Assembly (NCBI GenBank): GCA_002796125.1
Contig: PCWA01000096.1
Coordinates: 1-51,778, forward strand
Source of the DNA: Candidatus Ghiorseimicrobium undicola
GTDB lineage: Bacteria; Omnitrophota; Gorgyraeia; Ghiorseimicrobiales; Ghiorseimicrobiaceae
Direction: 5' to 3'
Length of the DNA stretch: 51,778 nt
In this document: piece by piece, positions 1-8,514 of the stretch
Layout of the letters: every line of letters starts with the position of its first letter
How positions within the stretch are numbered: position 1 is the stretch's first letter
Translations under genes and position numbers: made by a program
Notes under the pieces: generated by a model
What the model saw: only the letters and a program-made list of their open reading frames with translations
The model's database searches: none
What the model was told of the DNA's origin: nothing

Positions 1-520
1 CAAGACGAAAAGACCCCGGAACCTTTACTGTATTCTGGTATTGGATTTTGGTCCCATATGTGTAGCATAGGTGGGAGGCTTTGAAGGTGAGGCGCTAGCT
101 TTGCCAGAGCCGCAATGTGAAATACCACCCTTATTGTACTAAGATTCTAACTGCGTGCCGTGAATCCGGCCGCAAGACAGTGCCAGATGGTCAGTTTGAC
201 TGGGGCGGTTCCCTCCTAAAGTGTAACGGCGGGGCCCAAAGGTTCCTTCAGGCTGGTTGGCAATCAGCTGTTGAGTGTAAAAGCATAAAGGAGCTTGACT
301 GCGAGTCCGACAGGACAAGCAGGTACGAAAGTAGGGTTTAGTGATCCGGTGGTTGAAAATGGGATTGCCATCGCTCAACGAATAATAGGTACTCCGGGGA
401 TAACAGGCTTATAGGGCTCGAGAGTTCATATCGACAGCCCTGTTTGGCACCTCGATGTCGGCTCATCCTATCCTGGGGCTGGATAAGGTCCCAAGGGTCC
501 GGCTGTTCGCCGGTTAAAAG

Positions 521-1301
<781 letters not shown>

Positions 1302-1676
1302 TCGGTCTCTATCTGCTGTGGGCGTTAAGATATTTGAAGAGGAGCTCTTCCTAGTACGAGAGGACCGGGAGAGACGAACCTCTGGTGTTCCAGTTGTCCT
1401 GCCAAGGGCAAAGGCTGGGTAGCTATGTTCGGAAGGGATAAGCGCTGAAGGCATATAAGCGCCAAGCCCACCTCAAGAATTGATATCTCTTCCGTCGCAA
1501 GACGGATGAAGGCTGGTTGTAGACTACGACCTTGATAGGCTCCATGCGTAAGGCCCGTAAGGGTTTTAACTAAGGAGTACTAATTAGCCAATCGGCTTGA
1601 CCACTATTTTAAAATGTACTAATCTGTCGCAACGCAGGTTTAGTCCGCATTATGACAAAAAGTTGTCCTAAATTTT

Positions 1677-1790
1677 CCAGTGACTTTGCTGAGAAGGAAA
1701 CACCCGTTCCCATTCCGAATACGGCAGTTAAGCTTCTCAAGGCCGATGGTACTCTAGTGGCAACGCTACGGGAGAGTAGGTAGTCGCTGG
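1677..1790 (+). rRNA. rrf: 5S rRNA
   Basis: The 5S rRNA is recognised from its conserved core (GAAACACCCGTTCCCATTCC near 1697) and the closing helix, where CCAGTGACT (1677-1685) pairs with AGTCGCTGG (1782-1790) through one wobble. It follows the 23S gene after about 70 nt and shares its terminator. Ends are accurate to 1-2 bases. Confidence 0.95.
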
Positions 1791-1796
1791 TTTAAA

Positions 1797-1842
1797 TAAA
1801 AAAAATCCCCTTGGTTTTTACCTTGGGGATTTTTTTTATTTA
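1797..1842. terminator. Bidirectional terminator between the rRNA operon and the receiver gene
   Basis: A hairpin with arms AAATCCCC and GGGGATTT (1803-1810 and 1825-1832), a TT/TT internal mismatch and an inner GGT/ACC stem is flanked by an A-run on the left and a T-run on the right. It can therefore terminate the rRNA operon on + and the convergent receiver gene on -. Confidence 0.85.
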
Positions 1843-1891
1843 AACTCCGAAGCCTACTGGGAAAATATCGAAGAGATTTTCCCGCCTTTTC

Positions 1892-2263
1892 TTAACTTAT
1901 TTTTCTCATCTTTTCTATTAATATGTCTTGCCCGTCTATTTTGGGGATGAAGGCGTTGGCGCCGCATTCTTCGGCAAGTTTCTTGTCGCTATCGTGGTCA
2001 CGCCCGCTGTAGATGATTATCGGTATATGTTTATAATTTTCGCTGAATTTAAGCATCCGGCAGATTTTGTAACCGTCAAGTTTCGGTAGCATGAGATCTG
2101 TTATTATCATATCCGGTATCAGCTTTTGTGCTAATTCCAGCCCTTGCTGTCCGTCATATGCGGCAATAACCTCGTATTCGCCGGCTCTTTCTACGTTCTG
2201 CGTAAGCCTTTCTACCATGGCTTTTTCGTCATCTATAATTAAGATATATTTTTTACTATTCAT
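1892..2263 (-). CDS. Stand-alone CheY-like response regulator receiver
   Basis: This 123-aa single receiver domain carries all phosphotransfer residues: acidic pocket D11-D12, phosphoacceptor D56 (in TDLMLP), switch S86 and K108. There is no output domain, so it would act by protein-protein contact after phosphorylation. No histidine kinase lies nearby, and the partner cannot be named. The gene is the only minus-strand protein gene in the window and converges on the rRNA operon. Overlapping minus-strand reading frames in this region were not considered real. Confidence 0.88.
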   Translation of the reverse strand: MNSKKYILIIDDEKAMVERLTQNVERAGEYEVIAAYDGQQGLELAQKLIPDMIITDLMLPKLDGYKICRMLKFSENYKHIPIIIYSGRDHDSDKKLAEECGANAFIPKIDGQDILIEKMRKIS

Positions 2264-2271
2264 GTCCTCAT

Positions 2272-2300
2272 ATTCTAAGCTAATATAGATTAATTTGCAA
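2272..2300 (-). promoter_or_regulatory. Promoter of the receiver gene
   Basis: On the minus strand TTGCAA (2300-2295), a 17-nt spacer and TAGAAT (2277-2272) form a sigma70-type promoter. Transcription would start near 2265, about 2 nt before the ATG at 2263, giving an almost leaderless mRNA. Confidence 0.55.
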
Positions 2301-2332
2301 TTAGATATTTTCTGGAATAAAGCATAAAATAC

Positions 2333-2360
2333 TTGGGATTTATAGTTTTTGAGTTATAAT
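2333..2360 (+). promoter_or_regulatory. Promoter of the YkgJ-like gene
   Basis: TTGGGA (2333-2338), a 16-nt spacer and a perfect TATAAT (2355-2360) precede the ATG at 2367 by only 6 nt. The predicted start site falls on the start codon and no Shine-Dalgarno sequence is present. Confidence 0.5.
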
Positions 2361-2366
2361 ATAAGC

Positions 2367-2642
2367 ATGGATAAATTTTTATATACCCAAAAACAAGAGG
2401 AAGATTTTAAGCGGCATGAAGATCAGTGCTTGAGGTGCGGATCTTGCTGCGGCGCTTATGATGGTGATCCGTGCAGAAATCTCGTAAAAATAAGCGCGGC
2501 TCAATATCAGTGTAAGGATTATGAACATAGGATAGGCCAGCAGATGACGGTATCTGGCAAGCATTTTGCCTGTATTCCGATACGGGTTTTCTTAACCTTT
2601 AATTCAGGCTATCCAAACTGCGCATATTCAAAAAAAATATAA
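2367..2642 (+). CDS. YkgJ-family Cys-cluster protein
   Basis: This 91-aa protein has a CxxCxxCC cluster near residues 21-28 (CLRCGSCC), followed by a spaced Cys at 36 and others toward the C-terminus. The pattern is that of the YkgJ/UPF0153 family, predicted to bind zinc or an iron-sulfur cluster; the cellular role is not known. I chose ATG 2367 over an upstream TTG at 2349 because the TTG lies before the predicted transcription start (-10 box 2355-2360). It stands alone, with its own promoter and a spacer of about 110 nt downstream. Confidence 0.75.
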   Translation: MDKFLYTQKQEEDFKRHEDQCLRCGSCCGAYDGDPCRNLVKISAAQYQCKDYEHRIGQQMTVSGKHFACIPIRVFLTFNSGYPNCAYSKKI

Positions 2643-2702
2643 ATTGAGAGATTCTATAGGCGAGTAAAAAAACTTTTAAAAGAAGAGCGATCTAGCTTTT
2701 GC

Positions 2703-2730
2703 TTGATTTGTTTTTTAAGGTATGTATAAT
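2703..2730 (+). promoter_or_regulatory. Promoter of the YggT-like gene
   Basis: TTGATT (2703-2708), 16 nt, then a perfect TATAAT (2725-2730). The leader is about 14 nt and contains AAGGGAG (2737-2743) 7 nt before ATG 2751. Confidence 0.55.
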
Positions 2731-2750
2731 GTTTTTAAGGGAGTTAAGAC

Positions 2751-3077
2751 ATGTTTGTTATCGCTAATTTTTTAATTTTTTTAGGCAATATTTTTTATAT
2801 GTTTGCCCCGCGGTTATTGGATTTTTTTGTTTTAATAATAATTATCCGCGTTATCATAAGTTGGGTGCATGCCGATCCGTATAACCCATTGGTACAGTTT
2901 ATTAATAAAATAACTGAACCTGTTTTATATCCGATAAGGAAGATGCTCCCTTCTGATTTTAGATTCGGCATAGATATTTCTCCTATGATAGCGGTATTCG
3001 CTATATATGTATTGCAGTATTTTTTAAGGTCTTTTTTGGCGCCTACCCTGTTTGATCTGGCCGCCCAATTAAAATAG
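2751..3077 (+). CDS. YggT-family inner-membrane protein
   Basis: This 108-aa protein has two hydrophobic segments (about 18-40 and 74-100) and the short linker typical of the YggT family (WVHADPYNPLVQFINKITEP, then YPIRKMLP). Family members sit in the inner membrane and are linked to osmotic or potassium balance and to division-region genes; the function here is unproven. The start is supported by AAGGGAG. It is followed 37 nt later by a coiled-coil membrane protein and may share its transcript. Confidence 0.82.
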   Translation: MFVIANFLIFLGNIFYMFAPRLLDFFVLIIIIRVIISWVHADPYNPLVQFINKITEPVLYPIRKMLPSDFRFGIDISPMIAVFAIYVLQYFLRSFLAPTLFDLAAQLK

Positions 3078-3114
3078 GCGTATCAGTATTTTATATATAA
3101 AAAGGAGCTAATTT

Positions 3115-3744
3115 ATGAACATATTTTTATATGCTATTGCGGCCCTTGCGGTAATTTTATTTCTGCTTGTTATCGCATCAATTAAGAGCGTTTCGTCAGA
3201 GAAAAAAAATCATGGTGATTTAACGAGGATGCTCGATGAATTGTCGGCTCAGGTAAGAGAAAAGAATGAAGCCCTCAAGATGGAAATTGAAAAATCCAGG
3301 GAACTCGAAGATAATTTTAATAAATCAAAAGCGGCCCTTCAAACACAGCTTAAGAAAAATGAAGCAAAGTCTTCCGAAGAAGCGGAGACAAGAAAGGCAA
3401 TCGAAAAACTAAAATCAGATCTGGAAGCGAGAGATAAACAGCTGAGCGAACAGAAGATGCTTTTTGATAATAATCTTAAAGAAATCAGCGCTCTTAAAGA
3501 AAGCCTTAATTCTAAAGAAAAAGAATTATCTTCTCTTAATGAAGCTTATGGCGGGCTTAAAGAGCAATATGATGATTTGGAGAAGCAGTTACTGAATAAT
3601 AATCGGGATGCCGCCAAAGCATCCTCTGTTATCATTCAGAACGATAAAGAGAAAAATCCGGGAGAAGATAACCCGAAAAAAGAAAAACCCGATTCTTTGA
3701 CCGATAACAAAGACGGTAACGAGGAAAATGCCGGCATTTCCTAG
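3115..3744 (+). CDS. Membrane-anchored coiled-coil protein, unknown function
   Basis: I do not recognise this 209-aa protein. An N-terminal hydrophobic helix (about 3-24) is followed by a long heptad-rich region (about 30-160) full of Glu, Lys, Leu and Ser, then a charged, low-complexity tail (about 165-209) rich in Lys, Asp and Asn. It would be a single-pass protein with a rod on one side of the membrane. AAGGAG lies 8 nt before the start. Its end overlaps the possible ATG 3728 of the pilin-like gene, so the two may be co-translated. Coiled-coil composition makes any homology-based name unreliable. Confidence 0.72.
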   Translation: MNIFLYAIAALAVILFLLVIASIKSVSSEKKNHGDLTRMLDELSAQVREKNEALKMEIEKSRELEDNFNKSKAALQTQLKKNEAKSSEEAETRKAIEKLKSDLEARDKQLSEQKMLFDNNLKEISALKESLNSKEKELSSLNEAYGGLKEQYDDLEKQLLNNNRDAAKASSVIIQNDKEKNPGEDNPKKEKPDSLTDNKDGNEENAGIS

Positions 3745-4189
3745 CTTGTTAAATATGAAAAATAATTCTATGCCTAAAGCCCCCGGTGTTAGCATGCTGG
3801 AAGTTATGATTATAGTCGTGGTTTTAGCTATATTAGTTAGCTTTGCTGCTCCCGGATATTTTAAGACATTGGAAAAATCACGTTCAGCAGAGCCGCAGGC
3901 AGTATTGCCTTTAATATATCGTGAAATTAAGGCAGCCAGCGAAGACGGCGTTACCTTGCCAGCAAATTTTACCCCCTGCGACGCATCCTGGGCAAACCTT
4001 AATATAGATGATCCTAATCTAAGTGCGAGAGCATGGTTTTCTTATTGGATTGATACCAGTACAAGTACAGCTGTCGCAAGGCGCAGGAATAATCCGCGCG
4101 CAGCTTGTTCGGCAAATGTAAATGCCGCTCGGTTTTTACAAATAGACCTTCTTACCGGAAACATTACCAAATCCCCGGAATACCAGTAA
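3728..4189 (+). CDS. Type IV pilin-like (prepilin) protein
   Basis: This 153-aa protein carries a class-III-type signal: G20 followed by VSMLEVMIIVVVLAILVSF, with Glu at +5 of the mature chain, as in type IV pilins and type II secretion pseudopilins. Cleavage after G20 by a prepilin peptidase is expected. The mature part (about 133 aa) has two Cys residues (63 and 106) that could form the C-terminal disulfide loop. ATG 3728 has GAGGA very close upstream; ATG 3755 or 3770 would give shorter leaders and cannot be excluded. No other pilus gene is adjacent. Its stop overlaps the recG start (TAATG). Confidence 0.75.
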   Translation: MPAFPSLLNMKNNSMPKAPGVSMLEVMIIVVVLAILVSFAAPGYFKTLEKSRSAEPQAVLPLIYREIKAASEDGVTLPANFTPCDASWANLNIDDPNLSARAWFSYWIDTSTSTAVARRRNNPRAACSANVNAARFLQIDLLTGNITKSPEYQ

Positions 4190-6285
4190 TGCCTTATAAT
4201 TTTAATACGCATGTCCGTTATTTAAAGGGCGTGGGGCTCAAGCGTGCCGTATTGCTTAAAAAAATAGGCATATACAGCATAGAAGATATTCTTTATTATT
4301 TTCCCAGAAGATACGAAGACCACTCTAATTTTGTTTCCTTGCATAAGATAACTAATAGCGGTATTTATACGGTTCGTGCCAAAGTTTTAACTATCAGGCA
4401 GCGCCTATCATGGCGGAGAAGGGGCTTTAGCATAACAGAGGCTTTGCTGAGCGATGGTACCGGCAAGATATCCGCCGTATGGTTTAATCAGACATATTTA
4501 AAAAATTATTTTAAAACCGGCGTAGAAACTGTTTTATACGGTAAGGTTGAATTACACGAGGGAAAACTGCAAATAAAATCCGCTGAGTTTGAAATTATAG
4601 ACGGAGATAATAATAAAGATAATACGTTAAATTTAAATAAAATGGTTCCCGTATATGTTTTACCCGAAGGCATCAGCCAGAGGTATTTCCGCAAGATCGT
4701 TAAAAAGGTTTTAGAAGAATATATACCGAGAGTGAGGGAGATTTTGCCTTATGATATAAGAAAAAAATACGGTTTTCTTAATTTGGCAAAAAGTATTTTG
4801 ACCATGCATTTTCCCCGGGATGAAGCATCGAAGAAAGAAGCTTATCGCAGGTTATCTTTTGAGGAGTTTTTTCTATATCAAATACCTATTCTAATGCGAA
4901 AAATAAAAAGGGGGAATAAGCGCGGGATTACCCATAAGATAAACGGCGAGATTTTTAATCGTTTTATTTCCAGCCTCCCCTTTGAGCTGACTGGCGCGCA
5001 GAAAAGAGCATTGGAGGAGATTAAGCGGGATATGTCAGGGGCTGCCCCCATGCAAAGGCTGCTTCAGGGTGAGGTTGCCTCAGGCAAAACCGTATTGGCT
5101 GCGGCGGCTGCATGTATCGCTCTTGACGGCGGCTATCAGGCTGCTTTTATGGTTCCTACCGAAATCTTGGCAAGGCAGCACTATGAAAATATCAGATGTC
5201 AGATGTCGGATGACAGATGTCAGTCTAGAAAAATAACAATCGCCCTGCTTGCCAGCAGTATTAATAAAAAAGAGAAAAATAAGCTCTATAAGCAGATAGA
5301 AGAAGGCGGCGTTGATTTAGTGATTGGGACGCATAGTCTTTTAGAAGAAAGCTTAAAATTTAATAATTTAGGATTAGTAATAATCGATGAACAGCATAAA
5401 TTCGGCGTTGGGCAGAGGGCGCTATTGCCGAAAAAAGGCAATAATCCAGATTGCCTGATTATGACTGCCACCCCTATCCCCCGGACGCTTTCATTTACTA
5501 TCTACGGAGATTTGGATATTTCTTTATTGGATGAGTTACCGAAAAACAGGCTTTCCATAGATACGGTGCTCTACAGCCCTAAGCAGCGTAAAGAAGCATA
5601 TAGTTTTATAAAGGATAAAATTGAGCAAAAGCAACAGGCATATATTATCTGTCCCAATATAGAAGAATCAGATTTTTTGGGGCTGCGTTCTATAGCGGAT
5701 ATATATGCTGAAATTAAAAATGAGTTTAGCAGCTTTAATATTGGTTTGATTCACGGCAAAATGAATCAAATCGAACAGGATAAAATTATGTCAGATTTTC
5801 AGCGCGGAGTGATGCATGTTCTTGTTGCTACTACCGTTTTGGAAGTGGGGGTAGATGTCCCCAATGCTTGCGTTATGCTTATAGAAGAGGCGCAGATGTT
5901 CGGTCTTTCCCAGCTGCATCAACTGCGGGGAAGGATTGGCAGGGGGGGATTAAAGTCTTATTGTTTACTTATCGCTGAAGTTAATAGCGCTGATGCGCAA
6001 TACCGGTTAAAAACGATGCTTAATGTTTCAGACGGTTTTAAAATTGCCGAAGAAGATTTAAGGTTGAGGGGGCCGGGTGAGTTTTTTGGTAAGCGTCAGC
6101 ATGGTTTAACAGAATTACGAATAGCAGACCCCTTATCCCAGATGCATTTACTGAAGAATGCCCGGGAGGAAGCGGCAGGATTATTAGCTGGTGATCCTGA
6201 GCTTGTGCTTAAGCAAAATTTAGATTTGAGAAACATGCTTAAAAAACGCTTCCCTGAATATGAAGAGTTAATAATGGCAGGCTAA
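4189..6285 (+). CDS. recG: ATP-dependent DNA helicase RecG
   Basis: RecG (698 aa, near the family's usual length) remodels stalled replication forks and Holliday junctions. The N-terminal part holds the helix-hairpin and OB-fold wedge region. The helicase core has Walker A GEVASGKT (about 294-301), DEQH (about 400-403), MTATPIPRT (about 425-433) and the C-terminal QLHQLRGRIGRG motif. I chose ATG 4189, overlapping the preceding stop (TAATG), because upstream in-frame codons lack RecG-like sequence. Between motifs I and II an extra stretch of about 7 residues (around 335-345) is encoded by tandem copies of CAGATGT (5191-5225), unlike other RecG proteins I know. It is followed by rsmD and coaD. 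Confidence 0.95.
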   Translation: MPYNFNTHVRYLKGVGLKRAVLLKKIGIYSIEDILYYFPRRYEDHSNFVSLHKITNSGIYTVRAKVLTIRQRLSWRRRGFSITEALLSDGTGKISAVWFNQTYLKNYFKTGVETVLYGKVELHEGKLQIKSAEFEIIDGDNNKDNTLNLNKMVPVYVLPEGISQRYFRKIVKKVLEEYIPRVREILPYDIRKKYGFLNLAKSILTMHFPRDEASKKEAYRRLSFEEFFLYQIPILMRKIKRGNKRGITHKINGEIFNRFISSLPFELTGAQKRALEEIKRDMSGAAPMQRLLQGEVASGKTVLAAAAACIALDGGYQAAFMVPTEILARQHYENIRCQMSDDRCQSRKITIALLASSINKKEKNKLYKQIEEGGVDLVIGTHSLLEESLKFNNLGLVIIDEQHKFGVGQRALLPKKGNNPDCLIMTATPIPRTLSFTIYGDLDISLLDELPKNRLSIDTVLYSPKQRKEAYSFIKDKIEQKQQAYIICPNIEESDFLGLRSIADIYAEIKNEFSSFNIGLIHGKMNQIEQDKIMSDFQRGVMHVLVATTVLEVGVDVPNACVMLIEEAQMFGLSQLHQLRGRIGRGGLKSYCLLIAEVNSADAQYRLKTMLNVSDGFKIAEEDLRLRGPGEFFGKRQHGLTELRIADPLSQMHLLKNAREEAAGLLAGDPELVLKQNLDLRNMLKKRFPEYEELIMAG

Positions 6286-6328
6286 TATTGACTTTTGTTT
6301 TACCGATGCTATTAAGGTAGTCAATATT
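6284..6328 (+). repeat. Inverted repeat after recG
   Basis: Perfect 10-bp arms AATATTGACT (6284-6293) and AGTCAATATT (6319-6328) with a 25-nt loop. The left arm begins inside the recG stop codon. There is no T-run after it, so it is not a standard terminator. It may belong to the palindromic spacer elements seen elsewhere in this window. Confidence 0.6.
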
Positions 6329-6386
6329 TCGCTTATGTTTTGCGGAATTTTTACCATTAGTTGTACAAAGCTCAATAGGATCAAAA

Positions 6387-6908
6387 ATGAAATATAAAAA
6401 ATCAAAAATATCCAAAGGTATCAGGCCTACGGAGAAGAGGGTAAAAGAGGCATTGTTTAATATTCTGGGGGATATTTCAGGGTTGTCATTTTTAGATTTA
6501 TTCGCTGGAACGGGCTCGGTAGGACTTAAGGCCGCTTCTTGCGGCGCTAAAGAGGTTTTACTGGTAGAATCAGACAGAGGGGCTCTTAAATCACTACAAG
6601 AAAGGGTATCTAAAGGGCAGTTTCATAATTCAATCAGGATTTTATCCGCGGATGTTTTTAAGATTTTAGAAAGATTATATTCAGGCGGGGAAAATTTTGA
6701 TATTATATTTTTAGACCCTCCTTACTATAACGGCTTGGCGAAAAAAACCTTGCAAACCCTTGATCTCTATGATATATTAACACCTTCCGGCTTTATTATA
6801 GTTCAACATTACAAAAAAGACATTTTACCGGAATCTCTGAACATTTTAACGCTTTATAGGCAGTATAGATACGGGGATACGGTATTGTCTTTGTATGGGA
6901 GAAAGTAG
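6387..6908 (+). CDS. rsmD: 16S rRNA (guanine(966)-N2)-methyltransferase RsmD
   Basis: This is a 173-aa class I SAM-dependent methyltransferase. The family starts with the RPTxxRVKEALFN pattern seen here (residues 13-25), followed by the SAM site LDLFAGTGSVGLKA (36-49), the acidic ribose contact E61 and the N-methylation motif DPPY (110-113). RsmD methylates G966 in 16S rRNA during 30S assembly. Its placement directly before coaD is a widespread arrangement in bacteria. ATG 6387 was chosen because the conserved N-terminus begins close behind it; no strong Shine-Dalgarno sequence is visible. Confidence 0.93.
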   Translation: MKYKKSKISKGIRPTEKRVKEALFNILGDISGLSFLDLFAGTGSVGLKAASCGAKEVLLVESDRGALKSLQERVSKGQFHNSIRILSADVFKILERLYSGGENFDIIFLDPPYYNGLAKKTLQTLDLYDILTPSGFIIVQHYKKDILPESLNILTLYRQYRYGDTVLSLYGRK

Positions 6909-6913
6909 CTAAA

Positions 6914-6978
6914 AACCCGCAACCGGTAACTAGAAAACTACAAAATTATCTGGTTTCTTCCGAACAAACTGAGGGAAT
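6914..6978 (+). repeat. Spacer element, copy A (before coaD)
   Basis: This spacer resembles 11431-11519. Shared blocks in the same order are CCGGTAAC, TAGAAAA, ATATCTGG or ATTATCTGG, TTTC, CCGAAC and GAGGGAATATG or GAGGGGAATATG, where the last ATG is the start codon of the next gene. Copy A is the shorter version. Confidence 0.6.
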
Positions 6979-7461
6979 ATGTGCCAAAAAGCTATATATC
7001 CAGGGACATTTGACCCGGTAACATACGGCCATGTGGATGTTATTGAGAGGGCTCTTGCTATTTTTCCTGATCTTATAGTTGCGATTGCCGATAGCCCGCA
7101 GAAAGGCCCTTTGTTTTCAGCTGCGGAACGTTTAGAAATGCTTAAAGAGGCGACTAAGCAATTTACCGGCCTGGAAATTAAAATTTTTGACGGTCTCGCG
7201 GTTGATTTTGCCAGAAAAAATAAAGCAAAGGTTATAGTCCGGGGCCTAAGAATGGTGTCTGATTTTGAGTATGAATTTCAGATGGCGCTCACGAATAGAA
7301 AGATAGCTGCTGATTTAGAAACTATATTTCTTATGCCTTCGGAAAATTACAGCTATATTTCATCTAAGCTGCTAAAAGAGGCCGCCGGTTTAGGGGCTGA
7401 CCTTTCAAGTTTTTTGCCCCCCTATATTGAGAATAAGCTTAAGAGGCGCCTTAAAAAATAA
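6979..7461 (+). CDS. coaD: Phosphopantetheine adenylyltransferase
   Basis: CoaD (160 aa, standard length) adds AMP from ATP to 4'-phosphopantetheine, the fourth step of coenzyme A synthesis in the cytosol. The nucleotidyltransferase signature is clear: YPGTFDPVTYGH with T10 and H18, then VIVRGLR for phosphate binding and an ISSK-type C-terminal motif in place of the more usual SSS. GAGGG lies just upstream, inside the copy A repeat element. Coenzyme A supplies the ACP prosthetic group used by the fatty-acid genes downstream. Confidence 0.95.
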   Translation: MCQKAIYPGTFDPVTYGHVDVIERALAIFPDLIVAIADSPQKGPLFSAAERLEMLKEATKQFTGLEIKIFDGLAVDFARKNKAKVIVRGLRMVSDFEYEFQMALTNRKIAADLETIFLMPSENYSYISSKLLKEAAGLGADLSSFLPPYIENKLKRRLKK

Positions 7462-7525
7462 TCTTGTTAAGTCTGTGAAAGTTGAATAGGTAATACGATA
7501 ATTTCGTAGAGCTTGTGGTATTCCA

Positions 7526-7560
7526 AGGAAGGGGAGAGCGGGGTTCACCCCGCCCTTCCT
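7526..7560 (+). repeat. Palindrome before the DUF177 gene
   Basis: Arms AGGAAGGG (7526-7533) and CCCTTCCT (7553-7560) enclose an inner CGGGGT/ACCCCG stem. A related word (GGAAGAGCGGGGTG) recurs at the DUF177 start codon at 7586-7599. There is no T-run. Confidence 0.6.
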
Positions 7561-7596
7561 GAAGATTATAAGCAAAGCCAATGGAGGAAGAGCGGG

Positions 7597-8013
7597 GTGA
7601 AAATTGATCTTGTTAAGCTCGCATCCGGAAAGAGCATAGAGCTTAAACAGAGTTATGAGCCGCAATCATTAGACCTAGAGCTGCCCCAGGCAGAATTTAA
7701 AGGGCCTGCAGAGGTTAGTATATCCGCTCAAAAAAAGAATAATACGCTGATAGTTAAGGGTGATATCAAATTAGAGCTTTTGCTTGCTTGCTCCCGTTGT
7801 TTGAAAAAATTCAGTTCCGGATTAGATCACAAAATTGAATTTGTTTATCAATTAAAAGGCGATGAAACAAGCGTTGATATAACAGATGAGCTTAGAGAAG
7901 AAATAATTATCGGTTTTCCAGTTAATCCTCTATGCAGCCCGATCTGTAAAGGCTTATGCGTAAATTGCGGAGAAGATTTGAATGACGGCGATTGCAGATG
8001 CAAAGCGCTGTGA
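7597..8013 (+). CDS. DUF177 (YceD-like) protein
   Basis: This 138-aa protein belongs to the DUF177/YceD family, almost always found directly before rpmF, as here. In plants and E. coli members are tied to 23S rRNA accumulation; the exact activity is unknown. Seen: LACSRCLKKF near the middle and a C-terminal Cys-rich run (CSPICKGLCVNCGEDL, then CRC) that could bind zinc. GTG 7597 is preferred: GGAGG at 7583-7587 lies 9 nt upstream and the family N-terminus (KIDLVKL) starts there. A frame open from 7513 would add 28 residues translated from a palindrome. Confidence 0.85.
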   Translation: MKIDLVKLASGKSIELKQSYEPQSLDLELPQAEFKGPAEVSISAQKKNNTLIVKGDIKLELLLACSRCLKKFSSGLDHKIEFVYQLKGDETSVDITDELREEIIIGFPVNPLCSPICKGLCVNCGEDLNDGDCRCKAL

Positions 8014-8042
8014 GTTTGCGAATAGATGACTAGTTAATTTCC

Positions 8043-8074
8043 GTAAATCCGCCTCCGGCGGATGCCTCATTTAC
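8043..8074 (+). repeat. Two-part hairpin in the DUF177-rpmF spacer
   Basis: Outer arms GTAAAT (8043-8048) and ATTTAC (8069-8074) enclose CCGCC-TCC-GGCGG (8049-8061). It lies in the 261-nt spacer just ahead of a 43-bp tandem array. Confidence 0.6.
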
Positions 8075-8110
8075 ACCTATTGAAATTGACACCTGGCGCT
8101 TATATATCAC

Positions 8111-8235
8111 CCGGCGCTTAAAGGAATTACGCCGCTGTGCCCTTATGGGACAGCCGGCGCTTAAAGGAATTACGCCGCTGTGCCCTTGTGGGACAGCCGG
8201 CGCTTAAAGGAATTGCGCCGCTGTGCCCTTGTGGG
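8111..8235 (+). repeat. 43-bp tandem repeat array before rpmF
   Basis: Three direct copies begin at 8111, 8154 and 8197, the last about 39 bp long and diverging at its end. A degenerate partial copy precedes them at 8092-8105. Each unit can form two hairpins: CGGCG/CGCCG around a 13-nt loop, and CTGT-CCC/GGG-ACAG with one bulged G. There are no spacers, so this is not a CRISPR array. It lies in the leader of the rpmF-plsX-fab transcript if that transcript starts upstream. Confidence 0.9.
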
Positions 8236-8274
8236 CAATTGCGTAAGTGTTCACTAACTGTGGAGGAGTAAAAC

Positions 8275-8478
8275 ATGCCATTACCAAAGAGAAGGTTTTC
8301 GAAAACAAGAAGCAGGAAAAAGCGAACGCATAAAAAAATAAAAGCGACCTTGTTAAGTGTCTGTCCGCAATGTAAGCAGCCTAAATTATCACACCGGATA
8401 TGCCCGACATGCGGCTATTACAAGGGTAGGCAGGTTATAGAGATTAAAGATAAAAGCGAGAAAAAGGGAGAAAAATAG
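8275..8478 (+). CDS. rpmF: 50S ribosomal protein L32
   Basis: L32 (67 aa) has the basic N-terminus MPLPKRRFSKTRSRKKR and a CxxC...CxxC zinc ribbon (C30, C33, C43, C46), so it is the zinc-binding form. GGAGG lies 9 nt before ATG. Position between DUF177 and plsX is the classic arrangement that couples ribosome and lipid synthesis. The upstream 43-bp array could affect its expression. Confidence 0.95.
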   Translation: MPLPKRRFSKTRSRKKRTHKKIKATLLSVCPQCKQPKLSHRICPTCGYYKGRQVIEIKDKSEKKGEK

Positions 8479-8514
8479 CCTGTCACGATATTCTAGCCGG
8501 CTATTAAACTAATT

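Noticed and set aside
117-341. Short frames inside the 23S rRNA (both strands)
   Set aside because: They lie wholly within conserved rRNA exon sequence and match no protein pattern.
4105-4188. Earlier start for recG inside the pilin-like gene
   Set aside because: The added residues are out-of-frame pilin sequence and do not resemble RecG; the TAATG overlap favours 4189.
8086-8110. Promoter at TTGACA 8086
   Set aside because: No acceptable -10 box lies at 16-18 nt; the nearby TATATA is only about 9 nt away.
8111-8235. CRISPR-like repeat array
   Set aside because: The 43-bp units are directly joined without spacers and no cas gene is near; it is a tandem repeat.
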